From an uncultured Eubacteriales bacterium (GTDB lineage: Bacteria > Bacillota > Clostridia > Lachnospirales > Anaerotignaceae): DNA of 6,308 nt. Under the pieces are notes generated by a model, which was not told where the DNA came from, did no database searches, and saw only the letters and a program-made list of their open reading frames with translations. The stretch's first letter is position 1, and each line of letters begins with the position of its first letter. The position numbers and the translations under genes were made by a program. Below, one piece after another: positions 1 to 5,255 of this stretch. The stretch covers positions 1 through 6,308 of the forward strand of contig CAUHBX010000060.1 of NCBI GenBank assembly GCA_959604475.1, read 5' to 3'.

Positions 1-49
1 CATCCGGCTGTTAACCGGAGGGTCGTTGGTTCGAATCCTACTCGGGGAG
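1..49 (+). tRNA. tRNA-Asn (GTT), 5' end cut by window
   Basis: Only the 3' two-thirds is present. The anticodon stem TCCGG/CCGGA (3-7 with 15-19) encloses a 7-base loop with anticodon GTT at 10-12. The T arm is at 25-41 with the TTCGAAT loop. The acceptor 3' strand TCGGGGA is at 42-48 and the discriminator G at 49. A single C followed by a T run comes next, so CCA is not encoded and must be added by tRNA nucleotidyltransferase. The T stem as read has a T-T mismatch at its middle pair (27/39). The D arm and 5' acceptor strand lie upstream of the window. Confidence 0.93.
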
Positions 50-54
50 CTTTT

Positions 55-127
55 AGGGGTATAGTTCAGTCGGTAGAACGTTGGTCTCCAAAACCAAATG
101 TCGAGGGTTCGAGTCCTTCTGCCCCTG
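55..127 (+). tRNA. tRNA-Trp (CCA)
   Basis: This is a complete 73-base cloverleaf. The acceptor AGGGGTA (55-61) pairs with TGCCCCT (120-126), with one G-T pair, and the discriminator is G127. The anticodon stem TTGGT/ACCAA (81-85 with 93-97) encloses CTCCAAA, giving anticodon CCA at 88-90. The T arm is at 103-119 with a TTCGAGT loop. No 3' CCA is encoded. It begins 5 bases after the tRNA-Asn, so the two are almost certainly co-transcribed. Confidence 0.97.
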
Positions 128-144
128 TTTAAAAAATTTAATAT

Positions 145-221
<77 letters not shown>

Positions 222-224
222 TTT

Positions 225-297
225 GGGAGTTTAGCTCAGCTGGGAGAGCATCTGCCTTACAAGCAGAGGGTCACAGGTTCGAGCCCTGTAACTCCCA
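225..297 (+). tRNA. tRNA-Val (TAC)
   Basis: The acceptor GGGAGTT (225-231) pairs perfectly with AACTCCC (290-296) and the discriminator is A297. The anticodon stem TCTGC/GCAGA (251-255 with 263-267) encloses CTTACAA, giving anticodon TAC at 258-260. The T stem ACAGG/CCTGT is perfect (273-277 with 285-289). No CCA is encoded. It is the last tRNA of the cluster and is followed 8 bases later by a terminator hairpin. Confidence 0.97.
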
Positions 298-304
298 TTT
301 TTTT

Positions 305-329
305 ATCCCGTCAAATAGACGGGATTTTT
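305..329 (+). terminator. Rho-independent terminator of the tRNA cluster
   Basis: An 8-base perfect inverted repeat, ATCCCGTC (305-312) and GACGGGAT (318-325), has a 5-base loop and runs into a T tract ending at 329. It lies just after tRNA-Val and marks the end of the tRNA transcription unit. Confidence 0.93.
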
Positions 330-341
330 GCATTTAATATT

Positions 342-378
342 AAAAACAAGGCATCATTAAAAACGATGCCTTGTTTTT
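342..378. terminator. Bidirectional terminator between tRNA cluster and regulator gene
   Basis: A 14-base perfect inverted repeat lies at 342-355 and 365-378. Its GC-richer core is CAAGGCATC, and an A run on one side and a T run on the other make it look like an intrinsic terminator in both directions. On the minus strand it sits about 22 bases past the stop codon of the LacI-family gene and so ends that transcript. On the plus strand it backs up the tRNA terminator. Confidence 0.9.
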
Positions 379-399
379 TAGTTTAAGACATTTTTGAAA

Positions 400-1413
400 T
401 TAAGAAAGATTTGAGGGTAAGACCATAGGTGATGAGCGACGATAAATAATAGACGGCTGTACAACAATTTTTTGTGGTTCCGTTATCGTCTGCTGAGCAA
501 GCGCAATAGCAAGCTTTAGACAACGTTCTGAAATGTCCCGCATTTTTAAATCAACTACCGTTATAGGAGGCGTGTAACGTGCCGCCAAGGAAGATAGCCC
601 GGAACTTGTGGCTATAACATGCACGTCTTTTCCTACCGATATCTCGGCTTCATTAAGCGCGCTAATAATTCCCATTGCCACCATATCATACATACATATT
701 ATAACCTTATGCAGTTTATTTTGTCTAATCATATCCCAGCCTATTTCATAACCTGTATCAATCTGATTGTTTCCATAAAACAAATTGTTTTTTATATCTA
801 TTCCCTTTTCTTCACATACTTTCAATATAGATGCAGAGCGAAGATTAAGTCCGTAAAGGGTAGAAGGATTTAAGACCATAGCTAAGTCATTTCCTCCGAC
901 AGCAATCGCATGTTCGGCAGTAAGCCTGCCTGCCTCCTTATGGTCAATGGATACAGATGAGTAGCCGGGAAGGTCACGGTTCAAAAGTACTATGGGAACG
1001 GGTGGGACATGTGTTTCCAAAAACTTAAGGTCCTTAGCTCCTGCAGCTACGATTACCGCTGCATTGCATCCTCCGCCTTTCCACAAATATTTGTAATCAC
1101 TAAGCTGGCCTAATTCATATGGCCTGATTAAGAGGTCAATCGGCAGAACTTCTGACGAAATTACATTGCTTATACCATAAATAAGCGGCGGAATAGTCAT
1201 TTCCAGTTCTTTATACATGAAATAGACTGCGATTTTAAGATTATTGCTACCATTTATCTGCTTACGCGTATAACCAAGCTCATCAGCCGCATCCATAATA
1301 CGCTTCTGTGTACTTTCAGCAATTCTATGGTCTGCTCCTTTTCCGCTTAACACATAGGAAACCGTTGCACTAGAGACATTGCAGTGTTTGGCTATATCGT
1401 TAATAGTTACCAT
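400..1413 (-). CDS. LacI-family transcriptional regulator
   Basis: This is a probable DNA-binding repressor of the divergent operon. From the ATG at 1413 it is 337 residues, normal for the family. Residues 1-50 form the LacI helix-turn-helix (MVTINDIAKHCNVSSATVS, then RIAESTQKRIMDAADELGY). The rest is a periplasmic-binding-protein-like effector domain with family landmarks: SSVSIDHKEAGRLTAEHAI, the YDMVAMGIISALNEAEISVGKD equivalent of the usual SDxxAxGxxxAL motif, PPITVVDLKMRDI, and a C-terminal IIYRRSS. An in-frame GTG three codons upstream (1422) would give 340 residues, but its GGG Shine-Dalgarno would be only 2 bases away. The ATG has proper spacing and starts where the family starts. The segment after the HTH (YTRKQINGSNNLK) is shorter than usual and lacks the canonical hinge-helix ARxL. 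The effector cannot be read from sequence. Control of the neighbouring operon is inferred from the divergent layout and the palindromes between them. Confidence 0.93.
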   Translation of the reverse strand: MVTINDIAKHCNVSSATVSYVLSGKGADHRIAESTQKRIMDAADELGYTRKQINGSNNLKIAVYFMYKELEMTIPPLIYGISNVISSEVLPIDLLIRPYELGQLSDYKYLWKGGGCNAAVIVAAGAKDLKFLETHVPPVPIVLLNRDLPGYSSVSIDHKEAGRLTAEHAIAVGGNDLAMVLNPSTLYGLNLRSASILKVCEEKGIDIKNNLFYGNNQIDTGYEIGWDMIRQNKLHKVIICMYDMVAMGIISALNEAEISVGKDVHVIATSSGLSSLAARYTPPITVVDLKMRDISERCLKLAIALAQQTITEPQKIVVQPSIIYRRSSPMVLPSNLS

Positions 1414-1430
1414 TTCTTTCACTTCCCTTT
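1414..1430 (-). promoter_or_regulatory. Ribosome binding site deciding the regulator start
   Basis: On the minus strand the purine-rich AAAGGGAA (1430-1423) is the only Shine-Dalgarno-like sequence. It sits 9-11 bases before the ATG at 1413 but only about 2 bases before the GTG at 1422. This favours the ATG start. Confidence 0.6.
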
Positions 1431-1442
1431 CAACTAATTAAT

Positions 1443-1471
1443 AGGATACTGTATTACATTTGTGTTGTCAA
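1443..1471 (-). promoter_or_regulatory. Sigma-A type promoter for the LacI-family gene
   Basis: Read on the minus strand there is a perfect -35 TTGACA (1471-1466), a 17-base spacer, and a -10 TATCCT (1448-1443). Transcription would start near 1436, giving a short leader of about 22 bases before the ATG at 1413. Confidence 0.7.
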
Positions 1472-1490
1472 TAAACTTACACATATTCAA

Positions 1491-1620
1491 TTAATTTTGC
1501 TTAATTTTAAGCAGATATTATTCATATAAACATATATCACCTAAAGTAATAAGTATTATTGGTTTTCTACATATATTTGTTTGTATATATATGCAATTTG
1601 CTAAAGATTTAATTTTGCTT
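1491..1620. repeat. 12-base direct repeat in the divergent control region
   Basis: TTAATTTTGCTT occurs exactly twice, at 1491-1502 and 1609-1620. The first copy leads into the palindrome at 1498-1513, and the second overlaps the -35 element of the operon promoter. The copies are 118 bases apart, compatible with a looped repressor complex. The AT-rich background makes some repetition expected by chance. Confidence 0.6.
1498..1513. promoter_or_regulatory. Candidate operator palindrome O1
   Basis: TGCTTAATTTTAAGCA has 7-base inverted arms around a 2-base TT centre. This matches the size and symmetry of LacI-family operators, although the centre is AT rather than the usual CG. It lies about 27 bases upstream of the regulator's -35 box. 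The same half-site recurs around the operon promoter. The assignment to this regulator is inference. Confidence 0.55.
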
Positions 1621-1646
1621 GACTTATATTTGCTTAATATTATAAT
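1619..1646 (+). promoter_or_regulatory. Sigma-A type promoter of the catabolic operon
   Basis: The -35 TTGACT (1619-1624), a 16-base spacer and a perfect -10 TATAAT (1641-1646) predict a start near 1653 and a leader of about 50 bases before the lyase ATG. A TTTGCTTAA half-site (1629-1637) lies inside the spacer, so a repressor bound there would exclude RNA polymerase. Confidence 0.75.
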
Positions 1647-1690
1647 TATATATAAGTTAATTATTAACTGAAGTTAAGCAAAAATAAGCA
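1629..1690. promoter_or_regulatory. Candidate operator cluster over the operon promoter and leader
   Basis: TTTGCTTAA at 1629-1637 is matched by its exact inverse TTAAGCAAA at 1674-1682. Between them sits a 15-base palindrome AGTTAATTATTAACT (1655-1669, 7-base arms, 1-base centre) on the predicted transcription start. A further TAAGCA at 1685-1690 is exactly 10 bases (one helical turn) after the TAAGCA at 1675-1680 and abuts the Shine-Dalgarno of the lyase gene. These half-sites match those of the palindrome at 1498-1513. This is most simply read as multi-site repression by the divergent LacI-family protein. Confidence 0.5.
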
Positions 1691-1703
1691 GGAGGGAAAA
1701 TTA

Positions 1704-2603
1704 ATGGAAAGGGAAATTAACATTTTAGAGGTGGGGCCAAGAGATGGATTTCAAAATTTAAAGCAATTACTCACAACAGAGCAGAAGCTTGAAGTCATTG
1801 ATGGACTTATTAATTCTGGGATTAAAGAGCTAGAGGTTACATCATTTGTCAGCCCAAAGGCTATTCCTCAGATGGCAGACGCCGATAAGGTTGCGGCATA
1901 CTGCCTTGAAAAATATCCGAAAATAAAGATTTACGCACTTATTCCAAACCTCAGAGGAGCACAAAATGCATGGAATGCAGGAATTAGGCATATGTCATAC
2001 GTAATTTCTTTGAGTGAAAGCCATAATAAAGCTAACATCAACCGCACTCATGGGGAATCCTTTGCTGAACTGAAAAAACTGAAAGAGACTTATCCTGAAC
2101 TTGATATCACTGTCGGTCTTGCTACAGTTTTCGGATGCCCGTTTGAAGGAATACCTAAAATTCCTGATGCAGTTGATTTTGCTAAAAAACTTTGGAAATA
2201 CGGTGTTCGCTCAATCTGCCTTGCCGATACAATTGGTATCGCAGACCCAAAACAGGTTCGGGAAACGGTTCAAGCTATGAAAGAAGCCATTCCGGAATGT
2301 GAATTCCAGATACATATACATGACACGCGAAATATGGGAATGGTTAACACGCTTGCCGCGATAGAATGTGGGATAACAACTGTCCAGTCAACCCTTGGAG
2401 GATTGGGAGGATGCCCATTTGCACCGGGCGCCTCTGGAAATACTGCAACAGAAGACCTTGTTTATATGCTGGAACGAATGGGATATAAAACAGGAATCGA
2501 TTTTGAAAAATTATTGGCGCTCTCAAAGTATCAGAAAAGCTTTGTAGATGGGGTTTACAGTGGGCATCATATGAATATAGGAGATAAATCTCCTTGCTGC
2601 TAA
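1704..2603 (+). CDS. Hydroxymethylglutaryl-CoA lyase family protein
   Basis: A DRE-TIM metallolyase of the HMG-CoA lyase branch, 299 residues, the normal length for bacterial members. The family reaction is retro-Claisen cleavage of HMG-CoA to acetyl-CoA and acetoacetate with a divalent metal in the cytoplasm. Visible motifs are EVGPRDGFQN (9-18), EVTSFVSPKAIPQMAD (44-59), VFGCPFEG (142-149), ADTIGIADP (174-182), HIHDTRNMGMVN (204-215) and GGLGGCPFAPGASGNTATED (232-251). Counterparts of all the human HMGCL catalytic and metal residues are present: R13, D14, E44, D175, H204, H206, C237, N246, at a constant offset of 28-29 from human numbering. An AGGAGG lies 8 bases before the ATG. It is first in the operon. 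The protein ends in a Cys-Cys pair, and HDTRNMG replaces the common HDTYG/HDTRG. Because a family III CoA-transferase lies downstream, the substrate is probably a CoA thioester; HMG-CoA is the best guess, but another 3-hydroxy-3-methyl diacid CoA is possible. Confidence 0.9.
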   Translation: MEREINILEVGPRDGFQNLKQLLTTEQKLEVIDGLINSGIKELEVTSFVSPKAIPQMADADKVAAYCLEKYPKIKIYALIPNLRGAQNAWNAGIRHMSYVISLSESHNKANINRTHGESFAELKKLKETYPELDITVGLATVFGCPFEGIPKIPDAVDFAKKLWKYGVRSICLADTIGIADPKQVRETVQAMKEAIPECEFQIHIHDTRNMGMVNTLAAIECGITTVQSTLGGLGGCPFAPGASGNTATEDLVYMLERMGYKTGIDFEKLLALSKYQKSFVDGVYSGHHMNIGDKSPCC

Positions 2604-2715
2604 TGATTACGTGATTTTAGTTTAACAATTTAATTTATGGTTTTTATCGGTTAGAAAACTGGAGTATAAAAATATAATTTACGATAATCAATTTTCAAGA
2701 GAAGGAGGAACTTCA
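2604..2715 (+). promoter_or_regulatory. Lyase-permease spacer with weak internal -10 box
   Basis: This 111-base AT-rich gap has no terminator-like hairpin, so read-through from the lyase gene is expected. A TATAAT sits within the AAAATATAATTT stretch near 2671-2676, but no convincing -35 lies 16-18 bases upstream. An internal promoter is only a possibility. A strong AAGGAGG (2702-2708) lies 7 bases before the permease ATG. Confidence 0.2.
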
Positions 2716-4179
2716 ATGAAAACAAAATCAAAGAATATTCAAATTATCATCGGACTTTTAATTATGTTTGTAGCTGGATATCTGGTTCCGACATGGGGAC
2801 CTGTATCAAGGATGGGTGTACAGTATCTTTGTATTATGATTGGCTGGATATATATGAGCGTAATATTAGGGGGATTGCTTCTCCCGTCGGTTTTAAGCCT
2901 AGTAGCATGCGTTATACCAGGATATTTTACTTCTAGCAGCATTGTCACAACAACGCTTGGAAATAGCATTACACTTTTAATGATATTTATATTTATAATG
3001 GTGTACATTTTTCAAAAGACTAAGACCGGAGAATTTTTAGTAAGATGGCTGCTTTCAAGAAAAATTGTTAACGGACGTCCATATCTGTTTACGGCATTCT
3101 TTTTATTGGCAGTTATAGTTATTGGAGCGGTAATAGGCTCATTTGGCATTTTGCTTCTTGCTATAGCGCTTCTTACGGCAATTTCAGAAGTATCAGGTAT
3201 GGACAAAAAGAATGATTGGATTAGATTTCTGCTTATTGCAACAGTAGCGCTTTCAGGTACTACAGAGGTGCTTTTCCCCTTTAAGCCATACTCAATTCTG
3301 TATATGAGTATATTTGATGCTCAGCTTAATACTATTGGTGCCGCATGCGACGGTAATGTGTGGCTCATTACTCAAATAATCATGGCTGCCCTGTCATTTG
3401 TAACACTTATGATTACTGCCCGTTTTATTTTTAGATTTGACCTTTCTAAAATAAGGGAGCTTGATGTAACTGCACTTCAAACTGAAGAATTTAAAAAAAT
3501 GTCTAAAAAACAAGTGATTGTTTTATTGGCTGTTATAATATCATTTTTCTATCCGTTTATTCTTATGCTTCTGCCTAAAGAAACGGGAGTATATTTGCTT
3601 TTAAATGGAGTTGGTCAATATCTGTTTATGGGTGCTGTCATTTGCATACTTTGCCTTATAAAAATTGACGGAGAGCCTATAGCTGAAATTAATGACGTTT
3701 TTAAGAACGGAACAAACTGGCAAATTATTTTTGCAGTAGGCGCTGTTTTAGCCATTGGAGGCGCGATGGCGTCTGATGATTGTGGTGTGGCCACATGGTT
3801 GCTTAGCATTTTTGAAGGCATTTTTGGAAATATGAATACAGTAGCAATTGTTGTAATAGTTGGACTTCTCAGCTGTATCATTACACAGTTTTTCTCAAAT
3901 TCGGCGACAGCTATTTTATTCCTTACTGCTTTGGCACCTTTAGCGGTTGTTCTTTACCAGTCAGGAGTCAATGTATCTGTTCTTCCTGCACTTATTGGAA
4001 CAGGGACTTTAACTGCCTGTCTGCTTCCTTCAGGCTCCGGACAGTCAGCAATTATGATAGGAACAGATATTTTCGATGGCAATGGACAAAAGTGGATTTT
4101 ATCAAAGGGCCTTGTTGTTTTAGCGGCTGTAGTTATTGCAATTGTTTTAGGCTCTGTAATAAGTATTTGTATATTATAA
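2716..4179 (+). CDS. DASS/SLC13-like anion permease
   Basis: A polytopic inner-membrane protein of 487 residues with roughly 12 hydrophobic segments in two halves, split by a charged cytoplasmic loop (about 240-266). The second half has the divalent anion-sodium symporter layout: NWQIIFAVGAVLAIGGAMASDDCGVATWL (334-362, with the conserved Trp and GG), FFSNSATA (392-399) corresponding to the SNT signature of the family, then TLTACLLPSGSGQSAIMIGT (431-450). The first half shows KTGEFLVRWLLSR-like residues (about 103-115), but the expected first SNT motif is replaced by GSFG (141-144). Family members carry di- and tricarboxylates or sulfate, usually with sodium. Here a carboxylate substrate for the flanking CoA-transferase and lyase is inferred. 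The ATG has AAGGAGG at 7 bases. It could also be classed more broadly in the ion-transporter superfamily; exact family confidence is moderate. Confidence 0.8.
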   Translation: MKTKSKNIQIIIGLLIMFVAGYLVPTWGPVSRMGVQYLCIMIGWIYMSVILGGLLLPSVLSLVACVIPGYFTSSSIVTTTLGNSITLLMIFIFIMVYIFQKTKTGEFLVRWLLSRKIVNGRPYLFTAFFLLAVIVIGAVIGSFGILLLAIALLTAISEVSGMDKKNDWIRFLLIATVALSGTTEVLFPFKPYSILYMSIFDAQLNTIGAACDGNVWLITQIIMAALSFVTLMITARFIFRFDLSKIRELDVTALQTEEFKKMSKKQVIVLLAVIISFFYPFILMLLPKETGVYLLLNGVGQYLFMGAVICILCLIKIDGEPIAEINDVFKNGTNWQIIFAVGAVLAIGGAMASDDCGVATWLLSIFEGIFGNMNTVAIVVIVGLLSCIITQFFSNSATAILFLTALAPLAVVLYQSGVNVSVLPALIGTGTLTACLLPSGSGQSAIMIGTDIFDGNGQKWILSKGLVVLAAVVIAIVLGSVISICIL

Positions 4180-4253
4180 TTAGAGGCATTATGTTAATTT
4201 AGATGGATAGGAGATTTACATAATAGGCATTGACTGCAGATGGAGGAAATTGA

Positions 4254-5255
4254 ATGAATAACGTAATTAGAATTAAAGACCGGGGAAGCTTTCATATTGG
4301 AGGAGAAAAAATTAAAATTGAAGATGCACCTGTTGAAGAGTTTAATTATATGGATAAATTCACATATTCTTCAGACCCTAACGGTACGCACTGGGCTAAA
4401 CAGATGTATGTGCAATACTCAATTATTGACGGATTAAAAGCTCCGTACCCTATACTTATGTGGCACGGCGGCGGACTGACAGGCGTAACATGGGAAACTA
4501 CACCGGACGGACGTGAAGGCTGGGATACATTATTTTTGCGCTATGGTTATGATGTATATGTCTCAGATGCTGTAGAAAGGGGGCGCTCCAGCTGGGCAAA
4601 ATTCCCCGAAGTTAATGAAACTCCGCCAATATTCCATTCTTATGAAGGAAGATGGCTTAATTTGAAAATGGGAGAGGTATATCCAACCCCTTATGAAGGG
4701 CTCCGTTTCCCTGTAGAATACTATGACAATCTTATGAAGCAGAGTGTTCCAAGATGGCTTACTTCTGACGATTGGGCAATTGATGCGTATTCAAAATATA
4801 TTGAAAAAATGCAGAAAGAGGTTGACGGAGTTATTATTTTGGCACACAGTCAGGGGGCTGGATATGCTCAGAAAATTGTTCAAAAGTATCAAGATTTTAT
4901 AAAGGCCGTAATTATGATTGAACCTATAGTACTGCCTGATAATAAGGATATTGAGCCATACAAAAAAATTCCTCAGCTTTATGTTTATGGAGATTTCATG
5001 AGCGATGACTATAAAGTGGTACATACTTGGGTTGATTCGATAAGGAAAAATAAACCTGTCTGGACAAACGCCCTTGATGAGGCCGGAGCAGATTATACAT
5101 GGCTGGAATTGCCACAAATAGGTTTCAAGGGAAATTCCCACATGCTTATGATGGATAATAATAACGATAAAATAGCAGAACTGATTAATCAATGGCTTAT
5201 TGATAGGAATTTAGGCCCAAAAGACACAAATAAAGGATGTGAAAAAGAAAGATGA
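4254..5255 (+). CDS. Alpha/beta hydrolase, esterase-713-like
   Basis: A serine hydrolase of 333 residues with no signal peptide or membrane segment, so probably cytoplasmic. It resembles the family of Alcaligenes esterase 713. The oxyanion-hole region MWHGGGLTGVTWETTPDGREGW spans 69-90, followed by YDVYVSDAVERGRSSW (99-114). The nucleophile elbow AHSQGAG gives Ser199, MIEP gives Glu223 as the acid in place of the usual Asp, and FKGNSHMLMMD gives His296. A Ser-to-Glu gap of 24 residues matches what I recall for esterase 713 (Ser206/Glu230/His298). GGAGG lies 7 bases before the ATG. The gap to the permease is 74 bases and the stop overlaps the next gene's start (ATGA). Its substrate is unknown. 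In this operon it may open an ester or lactone of the imported acid, supplying free acid for CoA transfer. A thioesterase role cannot be excluded. Confidence 0.85.
   Translation: MNNVIRIKDRGSFHIGGEKIKIEDAPVEEFNYMDKFTYSSDPNGTHWAKQMYVQYSIIDGLKAPYPILMWHGGGLTGVTWETTPDGREGWDTLFLRYGYDVYVSDAVERGRSSWAKFPEVNETPPIFHSYEGRWLNLKMGEVYPTPYEGLRFPVEYYDNLMKQSVPRWLTSDDWAIDAYSKYIEKMQKEVDGVIILAHSQGAGYAQKIVQKYQDFIKAVIMIEPIVLPDNKDIEPYKKIPQLYVYGDFMSDDYKVVHTWVDSIRKNKPVWTNALDEAGADYTWLELPQIGFKGNSHMLMMDNNNDKIAELINQWLIDRNLGPKDTNKGCEKER

Noticed and set aside
276..297. Attachment-site duplication of the tRNA-Val 3' end
   Set aside because: I found no second copy of this segment in the window and no integrase gene.
619..873. 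84-codon plus-strand open frame opposite the LacI-family gene
   Set aside because: It lies wholly antisense to a well-supported gene, has no ribosome binding site and no recognisable protein features.
1414..1422. GTG at 1422 as the start of the LacI-family protein
   Set aside because: Its Shine-Dalgarno would be only about 2 bases away; the ATG at 1413 has workable spacing and matches the family N-terminus.
1540..1600. Riboswitch or structured leader upstream of the operon
   Set aside because: The region is very AT-rich with no stable stem set or known aptamer core, and the predicted transcript starts near 1653, leaving only about 50 bases of leader.
2344..3881. Several 60-89 codon minus-strand open frames inside the lyase and permease genes
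   Set aside because: All are antisense to real coding sequence, with no start signals or family resemblance.
4791..5192. 133-codon minus-strand open frame inside the hydrolase gene
   Set aside because: It is antisense to a gene with a clear catalytic triad; the hydrophobic, His/Ile-rich product is typical of a reverse-frame shadow.
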